Origin: Actimicrobium antarcticum
GTDB lineage: Bacteria > Pseudomonadota > Gammaproteobacteria > Burkholderiales > Burkholderiaceae_D
Direction of reading: 5' to 3'
DNA: 64,000 nt
NCBI RefSeq assembly: GCF_039536745.1
Contig: NZ_BAAAZE010000014.1
Coordinates: 1 to 64,000, forward strand
Below, in pieces: positions 42,509-50,883 of the stretch; within the stretch, counting starts at the first letter, position 1, and every line of letters begins with the position of its first letter. The notes beneath the pieces are model-generated. The model did not search any database. It saw nothing but the letters and a program-made list of their open reading frames with translations, and had not been told where the DNA came from. The position numbers and the translations under genes were made by a program.

Positions 42509-42524
42509 GGGGAAATATTTCCCC
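42509..42524. promoter_or_regulatory. Perfect 16-bp palindrome between convergent genes
   Basis: GGGGAAATATTTCCCC is fully self-complementary and lies 22 bases after the stop of the winged-helix gene and 20 bases before the end of the convergent minus-strand gene. It could be a regulator site or a bidirectional stem; no T run follows it. Confidence 0.45.
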
Positions 42525-42543
42525 TCGCGCCAATCCCAACAGG

Positions 42544-42813
42544 CTAATCGAAAGTCTCGCTGAAGGGCCGGTTCATCAGGTTGGTCCACGAGCGTTCAAC
42601 TTCCCGACAGGATCGACAGCACATTACCTGCTTGTGCTTCGGATAGTCCGGCGAGTAGAAGCAACCGCCACTGATCGTCAGGAACGAATTGGGGAACAGG
42701 CCTGTACGGGCATCCTCAAAGTTACGGCCAGCGGCATGCACGCCATAGAGAATTTCGGCGGGTTCGGAAACGAGTGTTACCTGATGCAAGGCGCAGAGCG
42801 TGGTTTCGGGCAT
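42544..42813 (-). CDS. Small Cys-rich hypothetical protein
   Basis: An 89-residue protein (MPETTLCALHQVTLVSEPAEILYGVHAAG ... HKQVMCCRSCREVERSW). The CCRSC cluster near residues 67-71, with Cys7 and Cys51, could bind zinc. It is transcribed towards the island interior from near the right end. No family is recognised, and coding status is judged only from the balanced composition and intact length. Confidence 0.45.
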   Translation of the reverse strand: MPETTLCALHQVTLVSEPAEILYGVHAAGRNFEDARTGLFPNSFLTISGGCFYSPDYPKHKQVMCCRSCREVERSWTNLMNRPFSETFD

Positions 42814-42939
42814 GGCGGTATCGGTGTCGGGCGTCGCATCAGGATTGATGACTGAACGATCCTCTCACAACCAGGCGCATACGAAAATACCGTGCTCGAC
42901 TTGCGAGTGTGGACTGACCGCGAATGGTTGCCCAATTTG

Positions 42940-42961
42940 GGGTACACAATGGGTACACAGC
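42940..42961 (+). repeat. GGGTACA repeats, right-end integrase arm sites
   Basis: Two units at 42940 (GGGTACACAAT) and 42951 (GGGTACACAGC) are 11 bp apart and in the same orientation as the three copies at the left end. They lie 75 bases from the right attachment repeat. Confidence 0.65.
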
Positions 42962-43035
42962 GCGAAATCCAGACCAGAAAAACAAAACGGGCTACAAGCC
43001 GAAACTTGTAACCCGTTGAATCTACTGAGTATTTC

Positions 43036-43083
43036 TGGTGCCGATTGCAGGACTTGAACCCGCCACCCCATGATTACAAATCA
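43036..43083. repeat. attR: 48-bp direct repeat within tRNA-Thr
   Basis: Identical over 48 bases to 32119-32166. It ends inside the anticodon stem, beyond which only the intact tRNA sequence continues. Confidence 0.95.
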
Positions 43084-43111
43084 TGTGCTCTACCAGATGA
43101 GCTAAATCGGC
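43036..43111 (-). tRNA. tRNA-Thr (anticodon TGT)
   Basis: The minus strand folds as a complete 76-nt tRNA. The 5' end is GCCGATTTAGCTC, the anticodon loop is TTTGTAA with anticodon TGT, the T arm is GGCGGGTTCAAGTCC, and the encoded end is CCA. The acceptor strands GCCGATT and AATCGGC pair perfectly. The 3' 48 bases are also the right attachment repeat of the island, so integration regenerated an intact gene. Confidence 0.97.
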
Positions 43112-43140
43112 GAAACTTGGACAGCGCGTATTGTACTTGA

Positions 43141-43656
43141 TTATTTAATGCGCGTGAGCGTTGGACGACCACCTTTTTTAGGCGGCTCCGGATCATCGTC
43201 GGGAGTGCTACCGCTTCCCTGGTCGAGCTGGCCGGACGGTACCGAGGTGAGCGTTGGTGCACTGCTCGATGGCATTTCAGTCACAGATCCAACCGCATCG
43301 TTGCCATCAGATCCATCGACGATCTCATTATCACGCGCAGGAAAGCGCGAGACTTCAAACGCCATTCCCTGACCGTTTTCACGCGCATAGATCGCAATGA
43401 CGTTTTCGACCGGCACCGAAATATCCCTTGATACGCCACCAAAACGGGCACTGAAACGCACCACGTCGTTGTCCATTTTCAGCGCACTCGTCGCATCGAA
43501 GCTGATGTTCAGAACGATTTCGCCGTTCTTGACAAACTGCATCGGAACGCGGGTCTGCCCGTCGACCAGGACAGCGAGGTACGGGGTAAAACCATTGTCG
43601 GTGCACCATTCATAAATGGCACGTAACAAATAAGGCTTGGTGGAAGTTTCGGACAT
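43141..43656 (-). CDS. sspB: ClpXP specificity-enhancing factor SspB
   Basis: SspB delivers ssrA-tagged proteins to the ClpXP protease. The 171-residue protein has the globular tag-binding domain at 1-115 (PYLLRAIYEWCTDNGFTPYLAVLVD ... VRFSARFGGVSRDISVPVENVIAIYARENGQGMAF). A flexible acidic Ser/Pro/Asp-rich linker follows, and the C-terminus RPTLTRIK matches the ClpX-docking tail. ATG 43656 fits the family start. It follows sspA in the same direction, as is usual. Confidence 0.95.
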   Translation of the reverse strand: MSETSTKPYLLRAIYEWCTDNGFTPYLAVLVDGQTRVPMQFVKNGEIVLNISFDATSALKMDNDVVRFSARFGGVSRDISVPVENVIAIYARENGQGMAFEVSRFPARDNEIVDGSDGNDAVGSVTEMPSSSAPTLTSVPSGQLDQGSGSTPDDDPEPPKKGGRPTLTRIK

Positions 43657-43792
43657 GAGACTCGGGCAAAAGCTTTTTTTGGGGGGATTGAACAAGAAAA
43701 CTGTTGGCTGCACACTCTGCCTGATGGTTGAACCGGGATACGATTAAACGAATAGCAAAGTGCGCAGTAGCTTGTTGTCGTTGATCACCCGA

Positions 43793-44404
43793 TCAACGAC
43801 GCATTACTTTCTCAGAAGGTGTCAGCGCCTCGATGTAAGCCGGCCGGGAGAACATGCGCTCGGCATATTTCATCAGTGGCGCAGCGGTCTTCGACAGTTC
43901 GATACCGTAGTGATCCAGGCGCCACAACAATGGTGCAATCGCCACATCAAGCATGGAAAACTCATCACCCAGCATGTACTTGTTTTTCAGGAACAGCGGT
44001 GCGAGCGTGGTCAGACGGTCACGAATTTCATTACGTGCCTTTTCCTGCAGCTTTTCGGAGCCTTTGGATTTATCGTTCTCGAGCACATGTACGTGAACGA
44101 ACAATTCTTTTTCAAAATTGAACAGCATCAGACGCGCACGCGCACGCATCAGCGGATCTGCCGGCATCAATTGCGGATGCGGGAAGCGCTCATCGATGTA
44201 TTCATTGATGATATTCGACTCGTACAGGATCAGGTCGCGCTCAACCAGAATAGGCACCTGGCCGTACGGGTTCATCGTCGAAATATCTTCCGGCTTGTTG
44301 AACAGGTCGACGTCGCGCACTTCAAAGTCCATGCCTTTTTCAAACAGGACGAGGCGGCAACGTTGGGAAAATGGGCAAGTGGTGCCCGAATAGAGAACCA
44401 TCAT
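43793..44404 (-). CDS. sspA: Stringent starvation protein A
   Basis: SspA is a glutathione-transferase-fold protein that binds RNA polymerase and alters transcription under starvation and acid stress. The 203-residue protein begins MMVLYSGTTCPFSQRCRLVLFEKGMDFEVRDVDLFNKPEDI. It has the PYGQVPILVERDLILYESNIINEYIDERFP segment and an all-helical C-terminal domain. ATG 44404 is preferred over the in-frame codon at 44425 because AAGGAA lies seven bases before it. It sits between the bc1 genes and sspB, a common Burkholderiales order. Confidence 0.95.
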   Translation of the reverse strand: MMVLYSGTTCPFSQRCRLVLFEKGMDFEVRDVDLFNKPEDISTMNPYGQVPILVERDLILYESNIINEYIDERFPHPQLMPADPLMRARARLMLFNFEKELFVHVHVLENDKSKGSEKLQEKARNEIRDRLTTLAPLFLKNKYMLGDEFSMLDVAIAPLLWRLDHYGIELSKTAAPLMKYAERMFSRPAYIEALTPSEKVMRR

Positions 44405-44461
44405 TTTGTAGTTCCTTAGAAACAAAGGGGTGAGACGATGGACGGCTCACCCCGGTAAACA

Positions 44462-44480
44462 TGCCCGCAACGTGCGGGCA
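44462..44480 (-). terminator. Hairpin after petC
   Basis: Perfect 8-bp arms TGCCCGCA / TGCGGGCA with a three-base loop lie seven bases after the petC stop (minus strand). The following TGTTTACC is only partly T-rich, so it may reduce rather than stop read-through into sspA. Confidence 0.55.
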
Positions 44481-44487
44481 AGATAAC

Positions 44488-45252
44488 TTATTTCACTTCT
44501 TTCCAGAATGAGGCATTCAGGCGCCAGACGATCACGCCGAAAATGCTCATGAAAATCAGGACGATCACGCCAAGACGACGACGCTGGTTTTGCGCAGGCT
44601 CACCCATCCAGTTCATGAAACCAACCAGGTCGCCGATGGCTTCGTCGTATTGCAGCGACGTCATCGTGCCCGGCTTAACCTGGGTAAATCCAACGAACTT
44701 ATGCGTGACTTTGCCTTCTTCGTGCGGATCTTTCTCCTCTGCATACTTCGGTACCCGTGTTCCTTGCAACTCCCACAAAATGTGCGGCATCGCCACGTTC
44801 GGGTAGATCAGATTGTTCCAGCCTGTCGGCCGGCTTTCATCCTTGTAGAAGGTCCGCAAGTAGGTATACAAATAGTCGGAGCCCGAACCACCATCGGACG
44901 CCTTGGCACGGGCAATGACCGACAAATCCGGTGGAGGAACACCGAACCATTCCTTGGCATCCTTGGGTGACATCGATACCTTCATCAGATCACCAACTTT
45001 GTCATTCGCAAACAGCAGGTTGGCCTTGATCTGATCTTCGCTCAGACCAATGTCACGCATCCTGTTGTAACGCATTGATGCTGCAGAATGGCAGTTCAAG
45101 CAGTAGTTAACAAACAGCTTGGCGCCATTTTGCAACGAACTCAGGTTGTTGGAATGGTCTGGCGCGCGGTCCAGCTTCGGACCGCCCTCGTTTGCCAAAG
45201 CCAGTGCAGGCAGGAACGCCAGCGCCACTATCATTTTTTTCAACAGTTTCAT
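44488..45252 (-). CDS. petC: Ubiquinol-cytochrome c reductase, cytochrome c1
   Basis: Cytochrome c1 passes electrons from the Rieske protein to soluble cytochrome c. The 254-residue protein has a signal peptide (MKLLKKMIVALAFLPALALA) and the heme c site CLNCH in VNYCLNCHSAASMRYNRM. The methionine-ligand region comes later, in LIYPNVAMPHILWELQG. A C-terminal membrane anchor follows (LGVIVLIFMSIFGVIVWRL). It is the last gene of the petABC operon, 18 bases after petB. Confidence 0.96.
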   Translation of the reverse strand: MKLLKKMIVALAFLPALALANEGGPKLDRAPDHSNNLSSLQNGAKLFVNYCLNCHSAASMRYNRMRDIGLSEDQIKANLLFANDKVGDLMKVSMSPKDAKEWFGVPPPDLSVIARAKASDGGSGSDYLYTYLRTFYKDESRPTGWNNLIYPNVAMPHILWELQGTRVPKYAEEKDPHEEGKVTHKFVGFTQVKPGTMTSLQYDEAIGDLVGFMNWMGEPAQNQRRRLGVIVLIFMSIFGVIVWRLNASFWKEVK

Positions 45253-45270
45253 TCTCGATCCCTTGGCGAC

Positions 45271-46674
45271 TTAGTGCGGGTGAAACGTGACACGTTTCGG
45301 CACGGGCTTGAATTTTCCGGCAGCGCTCCACCATGGCATCAACAAGAAGAAGCCGAAGTAGATGACTGTGCAGATCTGTGCAACGAAGGTACGGCCATCA
45401 GTTGGTGGCAATATACCCAGGTAGCCCAGAACGAGGAACGAGACACCGAACAAGACATAAACATACTTGTGCCAGGTCGGGCGATAACGGATCGACCGCA
45501 CTTCCGAATGATCCAGCCAAGGCATACCGGCGAGGATCATTACTGACGCGCCCATCAGGACGACACCGAAAAATTTCGCATCGAGCACGAACATGCTGGC
45601 AATCGCCACCAGGCCTATGACCGCCGCCGCCAATTTAGCCATACCGCTAAATTTGGACTTCAGGATCAGCAGTGCGACGTACCCAGCAACACCGGCCATC
45701 AACGCATACATGAACTGCGAGGTTGTGGCACGCAATACCGAGTAGAACGGCGTGAAGTACCAGACTGGTGCGATGTGCGCTGGCGTTTTGAGCGAGTCAG
45801 CAGGAAGGAAGTTGTTGTACTCAAGGAAGTAACCACCCATTTCCGGCGCAAAGAAGATAACGGCACTGAAAATCGTCAGGAAAATCACCACGCCGAACAG
45901 GTCATGGACCGAATAGTAAGGATGGGAAGGAATCGCATCAAGCGGATGGCCATCTGGTCCCAGCGTGTCCTTGACTTCAATACCATCAGGATTGTTCGAA
46001 CCCACTTCGTGCAATGCGATCAAGTGAGAAACAACCAGTCCCAGCAGTACCAGCGGAATGGCAATCACGTGGAATGCAAAGAAGCGATTCAGCGTGGCAT
46101 CCGACACAACGTAGTCACCGCGAATCCACAACGACAGATCCGGACCGATGAAGGGAATCGCACCAAACAGGTTAACGATCACTTGTGCGCCCCAATAGGA
46201 CATTTGGCCCCAAGGCAACAAGTAGCCCATGAACGCTTCGCCCATCAGACACAGGAAAATTGCGACACCGAACAGCCAGATCAATTCGCGTGGTTTGCGG
46301 TATGAGCCGTACAGCAGAGCGCGCGTCATGTGCAGGTAAATGATGATGAAAAACGCCGATGCACCCGTGGAATGCATGTAGCGCACCAGCCAACCCCAAG
46401 GCACATCACGCATGATGTATTCAACCGAAGCGAATGCCAGATTGGCGTCCGGCTTGTAATGCATGACCAGGAAAATACCGGTCACGATCTGCATTACCAG
46501 AACCAGCATTGCCAGCGAACCGAAGATGTAGAACCAGTTAAAGTTTTTTGGCGCGTAGTACTGGCCCCACTGGTCGTTCCAGAGCTTGGTCAGCGGAAAC
46601 CGGGAGTCAACCCAGTTCAGGGCCTTGTCAGCCATCGGCGCGTTGGCCGGAAGCTTCTTTTCATGAAATGCCAT
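45271..46674 (-). CDS. petB: Ubiquinol-cytochrome c reductase, cytochrome b
   Basis: Cytochrome b is the quinol-oxidising and quinone-reducing core of complex III. The 467-residue membrane protein has the heme-ligand histidines in GIFLVMHYKP and YMHSTGASAFFIIIYLHMTR, then FHVIAIPLVLLGLVVSHLIALHEVGSNNPDG. The Qo-site motif is present as PEMGG, in FAPEMGGYFLEYNNFLPA, instead of the PEWY seen in many bacteria. It lies two bases after petA. Confidence 0.95.
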   Translation of the reverse strand: MAFHEKKLPANAPMADKALNWVDSRFPLTKLWNDQWGQYYAPKNFNWFYIFGSLAMLVLVMQIVTGIFLVMHYKPDANLAFASVEYIMRDVPWGWLVRYMHSTGASAFFIIIYLHMTRALLYGSYRKPRELIWLFGVAIFLCLMGEAFMGYLLPWGQMSYWGAQVIVNLFGAIPFIGPDLSLWIRGDYVVSDATLNRFFAFHVIAIPLVLLGLVVSHLIALHEVGSNNPDGIEVKDTLGPDGHPLDAIPSHPYYSVHDLFGVVIFLTIFSAVIFFAPEMGGYFLEYNNFLPADSLKTPAHIAPVWYFTPFYSVLRATTSQFMYALMAGVAGYVALLILKSKFSGMAKLAAAVIGLVAIASMFVLDAKFFGVVLMGASVMILAGMPWLDHSEVRSIRYRPTWHKYVYVLFGVSFLVLGYLGILPPTDGRTFVAQICTVIYFGFFLLMPWWSAAGKFKPVPKRVTFHPH

Positions 46675-46676
46675 GA

Positions 46677-47291
46677 TTACGCCTCACCTTTCTCGTCTTT
46701 GCCGATAACGATCTTGCCATCGCCAAGGAACATGTGACGCGGCACTTGCAGATTGTCAGGAGCAGGTTTGTTCTTGTACACACGCCCGGCGAGGTCGAAT
46801 GTCGAACCGTGGCATGGGCACAGGAATCCGCCTTGCCAGTCGTCGGGCAGAGAGGCTTGCGGTCCGGGCTTGAACTTTGTACCTGGAGAGCAACCCAGGT
46901 GGGAACAAATTCCTACGGCAACCAGAATATCCGGTTTGATCGACCGGTATTCATTGCGTGCGTATTCCGGTGTCAGATCGTCCTTGTTGCGTTCCGAATG
47001 CGGGTCCGCCAATTCGGCATCGGTTTTCTTATCTTTTAGCGACGCCATCATTTCTGGCGACCTCTTCAGAATCCATACCGGTTTACCGCGCCATTCCACG
47101 GTTTTCATTTCACCGGGAACTAGCCCCGCTATGTCCACTTCCACCGACGCCCCAGCGGCTTTTGCCCGCTCGGATGGTGCAAATGTCGACACCAGTGCGC
47201 CTGCCACTGACAATCCTGCTACTCCGCCTGCCGCGCACGTGGCGACGAGCAAGCCACGTCGACCGGAATCGACCTGCTTTTCGTTACTCAT
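46677..47291 (-). CDS. petA: Ubiquinol-cytochrome c reductase, Rieske protein
   Basis: The Rieske protein carries the [2Fe-2S] cluster of complex III. The 204-residue protein has the cluster ligands in CSHLGCSPG and CPCHGSTFDL. The N-terminus SGRRGLLVATCAAGGVAGLSVAGALV has the twin-arginine pattern followed by a membrane anchor, which fits export by the Tat system encoded at 50040-51668. It is the first gene of the operon; a promoter candidate lies at 47347-47375. Confidence 0.96.
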   Translation of the reverse strand: MSNEKQVDSGRRGLLVATCAAGGVAGLSVAGALVSTFAPSERAKAAGASVEVDIAGLVPGEMKTVEWRGKPVWILKRSPEMMASLKDKKTDAELADPHSERNKDDLTPEYARNEYRSIKPDILVAVGICSHLGCSPGTKFKPGPQASLPDDWQGGFLCPCHGSTFDLAGRVYKNKPAPDNLQVPRHMFLGDGKIVIGKDEKGEA

Positions 47292-47346
47292 ACCAACCCC
47301 AATCAGTCAAAATGCGAATTCCGTTCGAAACTTCTAGCAACCTTAG

Positions 47347-47375
47347 ATTATATCGGAGGCCACGATCCTTTTAAA
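47347..47375 (-). promoter_or_regulatory. Candidate promoter of petABC
   Basis: On the minus strand a perfect -10 TATAAT (47352-47347) lies 55 bases before the petA ATG. The hexamer 17 bases further upstream is TTTAAA, a weak -35. The good -10 and spacing support it; the -35 match is poor. Confidence 0.5.
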
Positions 47376-47599
47376 GCAATTACATCCGTTTCGGCATTTT
47401 AACGGAGTTTTAAAGCTTGCTCCTGCAGTCCCGTTCCACCGACATTTCGCACAATGCGGTACCGAGCGCACAAACAAATTCAGACGATAATTTAATACCA
47501 AGCCTAGTTACCTCAAATCGCCTCCTGAAAACCCGCGTGACGCAGGCATTATGACGACGGTACAATTAAAAATAATGACAACTTATCAGGGAATAAAAC

Positions 47600-48028
47600 A
47601 TGGGGATGATGCAAGAATTCAAGACTTTCGCTGTCAAAGGCAACGTGATGGACTTGGCAGTCGGTGTCATCATTGGCGCTGCCTTCGGCAAGATCGTTGA
47701 TTCGGTGGTGCAGGACCTGATCATGCCGATTGTCAGCACCATTTTTGGCGGCCTTGATTTTGCTAATTATTACATTCCGCTCAAGGGTCAAGGAATGCAG
47801 CTATCATTGCTCGAAGCGAAAAAAGCCGGAGCGGTTTTTGCATATGGAAATTTCCTGACCATCATGCTGAATTTCCTGATTCTGGCATTCATTATTTTTC
47901 AGATGGTACGACTAGTGAACGCGGCGCGTCGTAAAGAACCTGCAGTCGCGCCGGCTCCTGCGGTCACGCCGGAAGACATTGTCCTTCTGCGAGAAATCCG
48001 CGACGCGCTTCGCAAGCAATCTTCCTGA
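47600..48028 (+). CDS. mscL: Large-conductance mechanosensitive channel
   Basis: MscL opens under membrane tension to release solutes in hypo-osmotic shock. The 142-residue protein begins MGMMQEFKTFAVKGNVMDLAVGVIIGAAFGKIVDSVVQDLIMPI, the classic N-terminal helix and first membrane segment. A second membrane helix follows (FLTIMLNFLILAFIIFQMVRLVN), then a Pro/Ala linker and a C-terminal helix bundle (EDIVLLREIRDALRKQ). AGGGAATAAAAC precedes ATG 47600. It diverges from petA. Confidence 0.96.
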   Translation: MGMMQEFKTFAVKGNVMDLAVGVIIGAAFGKIVDSVVQDLIMPIVSTIFGGLDFANYYIPLKGQGMQLSLLEAKKAGAVFAYGNFLTIMLNFLILAFIIFQMVRLVNAARRKEPAVAPAPAVTPEDIVLLREIRDALRKQSS

Positions 48029-48135
48029 CCTGTTTTAACGCACCCCGCGGCCGCTCTTCATCGACTGACGATTGAAGCGCGGACCTGGCGTCCTTTCCTT
48101 TCATCCACCACACCTCATTCCCTTACATTTAATTT

Positions 48136-49317
48136 ATGCAACGTCTCTGGCTCTTGTTTGCCCAAACCGCTACTGTTGGGCTCGCGCTCTGGTTTATCGT
48201 CATTACGCTCAAGCCTGATTGGGTAGGCAATATTCCTGGCATGTCGCATCAGGTGCAGCTGGGTTCATCTGCTGTCGCGCTAAAAGAAACGCCACCTACC
48301 TCCGCGCCGGCAACGCAGGGATCATTCCGGGACGCGGCGCGGCTTGCGATGCCCTCGGTGGTGAATATCTACACGACCAAGGGCGCGGGGCAGGCACGTA
48401 ATCCAATGCTGGACGACCCGTTTTTCCGCAAGTTTTTTGGTGACCGTCCTGATCCGGAAGAAAAGCAGTTCAGTCTGGGTTCTGGCGTGGTGGTAAGTTC
48501 GCAAGGCTACATTCTGACCAATAATCATGTGGTCGAGGCGGCCGATGAAATCGAAGTCGCTTTTGCCGATGGTCGCAAGGCAGCTGCAAAACTGGTGGGC
48601 ACGGACCCGGAAACCGATCTTGCCGTCATCAAGGTCAACCTGCAAAACCTGCCTGCGATCACGCTGGGGCACATTGAACATGCGATGGTCGGGGACGCGG
48701 TACTGGCGATCGGCAATCCGTTCGGTGTGGGCCAGACCGTCACCATGGGTATCATTTCCGCGCTCGGTCGCAACCACCTCAATATCAATACCTTTGAAAA
48801 TTTCATCCAGACCGACGCCGCCATTAATCCGGGCAATTCCGGTGGGGCGCTGATCGATGCGAACGGGAATTTGCTAGGAATAAATACCGCGATCTATTCA
48901 CGCTCCGGAGGCTCGCTTGGCATCGGTTTTGCGATTCCGGTCAGCACGGTAAAAACCGTGATGGAATCGATCATCAAATCGGGGGCGGTCGTGCGCGGCT
49001 GGATCGGTGTTGAGCCACAGGACATCACACCTGAACTGGCGGAGAGCTTTGGATTAGGTCGAAAATCCGGCGCCATCATTGCCGGCGTGCAAAAAAACGG
49101 GCCGGCTGACCGCGCCGGCATGCGTCCCGGCGATATCCTGATCGCCGTGGAAGGCAAACCGGTTACCGACACCACCGAAATGCTCAATCTGATCGCGCAA
49201 CTGGTGCCGGGCATCAAGGCAAAGATGACCGTGCAGCGCAAATCTCAAGAGACCACGCTGGATGTCACCATCGGCAAGCGCCCCAAACAGCAGTCACAGC
49301 CAATTGAACGCGAATAG
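48136..49317 (+). CDS. DegQ/DegS-type periplasmic serine protease
   Basis: A 393-residue HtrA-family protease. An N-terminal hydrophobic segment (LLFAQTATVGLALWFIVITL) likely stays as a membrane anchor, as in DegS. The trypsin-like domain has the triad His in LTNNHVVEAADEIEVAF, Asp in DPETDLAVIKV and Ser in INPGNSGGALIDANG. One PDZ domain follows (about 285-375, RGWIGVEPQDITPELAESFGL ... VQKNGPADRAGMRPGDILIAVEG). It acts in envelope protein quality control. A single PDZ and the anchor favour DegS-like over DegP. Confidence 0.92.
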   Translation: MQRLWLLFAQTATVGLALWFIVITLKPDWVGNIPGMSHQVQLGSSAVALKETPPTSAPATQGSFRDAARLAMPSVVNIYTTKGAGQARNPMLDDPFFRKFFGDRPDPEEKQFSLGSGVVVSSQGYILTNNHVVEAADEIEVAFADGRKAAAKLVGTDPETDLAVIKVNLQNLPAITLGHIEHAMVGDAVLAIGNPFGVGQTVTMGIISALGRNHLNINTFENFIQTDAAINPGNSGGALIDANGNLLGINTAIYSRSGGSLGIGFAIPVSTVKTVMESIIKSGAVVRGWIGVEPQDITPELAESFGLGRKSGAIIAGVQKNGPADRAGMRPGDILIAVEGKPVTDTTEMLNLIAQLVPGIKAKMTVQRKSQETTLDVTIGKRPKQQSQPIERE

Positions 49318-49323
49318 GCGCCC

Positions 49324-49992
49324 ATGCATCTGCGCGATCTGACCCAGTTCCTGGCAGAACTCTCCGAGAACAACAACCGTCCCTGGTTCATCATGAACAA
49401 GCCGCGCTACGATATCTTGCGCGCGGAATTCCTGGATCTGGTGACGACACTGATCGCGGATATGGCGCGTGTCGATCCGCTATTGGCCGATTGCAATCCT
49501 AAAAAAGCGCTGTTCCGCATCAATCGCGACATGCGTTTTTCGCACGTCAAGATCCCATACAAGACGACGTTTTCCGCCGCCATTATTCCAAATGGTCTAA
49601 AAAAGCCCAGCGATGGCGGTGGTCCCTCGTATTATTTTCAGATCGATGCCTATGGCACCCTGCTGGTAGCTGGCGGGGAATACATGCCGCCGGCGGACCG
49701 CCTGCGGTTGATTCGGCACCATGTGATTGATGATGCTGCCGGGTTTCACAAAATGCTGAAAAACAAGGCATTCAGGAAGCGATTTGGCGGCTTGCAGCAG
49801 GAAGGCAAACTGACCCGACCACCGAAGGGATTCGACGCTGCGGAGCCGCAGATCGAGATGATCAAACTGAAGAATTTCATTGCCTGGACAGAGACAAAAC
49901 TCGATATCAACGCACCCGAACTGCTTGAGCGGGAACTGGCGCAGACATTCAAGGATGTACTGCCACTTGTTCAGTGGCTACGCCAGGCATAG
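49324..49992 (+). CDS. DUF2461 family protein
   Basis: A 222-residue protein of the DUF2461 (TIGR02453-type) family. It has LTQFLAELSENNNRPWFIMNKPRYD, then NPKKALFRINRDMRFSHVKIPYKTTFSAAI and the YYFQIDAYGTLLVAGGEYMPPADRL segment. The biochemical role is unknown; the fold is cytoplasmic. It begins six bases after the protease stop, so the two are probably co-transcribed. It converges on tatC. Confidence 0.88.
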   Translation: MHLRDLTQFLAELSENNNRPWFIMNKPRYDILRAEFLDLVTTLIADMARVDPLLADCNPKKALFRINRDMRFSHVKIPYKTTFSAAIIPNGLKKPSDGGGPSYYFQIDAYGTLLVAGGEYMPPADRLRLIRHHVIDDAAGFHKMLKNKAFRKRFGGLQQEGKLTRPPKGFDAAEPQIEMIKLKNFIAWTETKLDINAPELLERELAQTFKDVLPLVQWLRQA

Positions 49993-50039
49993 ACCGAAGC
50001 GAGCGCAATCCTCGCGCTTGCAACTTCCTTCAAATCAAT

Positions 50040-50807
50040 CTATCGCGTTTCCGGCGAATCCTCTGGTGCCTGCGTCATTCGCACGAACATTGGCGCCACC
50101 AGTAATCCAATCTCGAACAAGACACACAGAGGCACTGCCAGCAACAACTGACTCATGATGTCGGGAGGGGTTACGACCGCTGCCAGAACAAAGGCACCGA
50201 CGATCACATACGGTCGCACCTCGCGCAGCTTGGCTACCGAGACCAATCCCATCCGCACCAGCACGATGACGACGATCGGCACTTCAAACGTCAGGCCGAA
50301 TGCGATGAACATCGTCATCACGAAGCCGAAATACGCATCGATATCCGGCGCCACCGAAATCGACTTCGGCGCGAAATTGTTCACGAAGCGAAACACCACG
50401 CCAAAGACCAGGAAATAACAGAACGCCACGCCAACGAAAAACAGCACTGACGACGACACCACGAGTGGCGCAATCAACTTTTTTTCGTGGGCATACAAGC
50501 CGGGGGCAATGAAAGCCCAGAGTTGATACAGCACCCAGGGCAGCGCGATCATGAACGCCGACAGCAACGTCACCTTGACCGGAATCAGGAAAGGCGTGAT
50601 GACGCCCGTAGCGATCATCTTGCTACCAGCCGGCAGCGCCACCATCATCGGATACGCCAGCCAGTCATAAATCTGACCGGCCCATGGCATCAGGCAGAGG
50701 AACACGACCACGACGGCAATCGACGCCTTCAGGACGCGATTGCGCAGTTCAATCAGGTGCGAAATAAAGGTGTCTTGCACCCCTTCCGACAGTGGTTCTG
50801 TATTCAT
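50040..50807 (-). CDS. tatC: Sec-independent translocase TatC
   Basis: TatC is the receptor for twin-arginine signal peptides. The 255-residue protein has six transmembrane helices. Conserved features are TFISHLIELRNRVLKA at the N-terminus, PFLIPVKVTLLSAFMIALPWVLYQLWAFIAPGLYAHEKK, and FGLTFEVPIVVIVLVRMG. ATG 50807 is the family start; the frame further upstream (to 50861) is not conserved-looking. It follows tatB by 76 bases. Confidence 0.95.
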   Translation of the reverse strand: MNTEPLSEGVQDTFISHLIELRNRVLKASIAVVVVFLCLMPWAGQIYDWLAYPMMVALPAGSKMIATGVITPFLIPVKVTLLSAFMIALPWVLYQLWAFIAPGLYAHEKKLIAPLVVSSSVLFFVGVAFCYFLVFGVVFRFVNNFAPKSISVAPDIDAYFGFVMTMFIAFGLTFEVPIVVIVLVRMGLVSVAKLREVRPYVIVGAFVLAAVVTPPDIMSQLLLAVPLCVLFEIGLLVAPMFVRMTQAPEDSPETR

Positions 50808-50883
50808 GTGATGGTGCCGGGGACAGAGAGTTTCAAAGTACAGGTGCGACCATGGCCGCACGGATAGTTACCGACCGCCGCCA

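Larger units (their letters stand above)
32119..43083. mobile_element. Integrative element in tRNA-Thr(TGT)
   Basis: A 48-bp perfect direct repeat (32119-32166 and 43036-43083) bounds the element. The right copy is the 3' part of an intact tRNA-Thr; the left copy is the displaced 3' end. A DUF4102-type tyrosine integrase gene lies just inside the left repeat. The unit length is 10,917 bp. Cargo includes a HigBA-like pair, a primase-polymerase/helicase, a serine resolvase, a minus-strand operon of small proteins and one phage-virion-like protein. No capsid, terminase, portal or mating-pair genes are seen. This composition suits a phage satellite or a mobilisable replicating island; the choice cannot be made from sequence alone. 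Confidence 0.92.
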
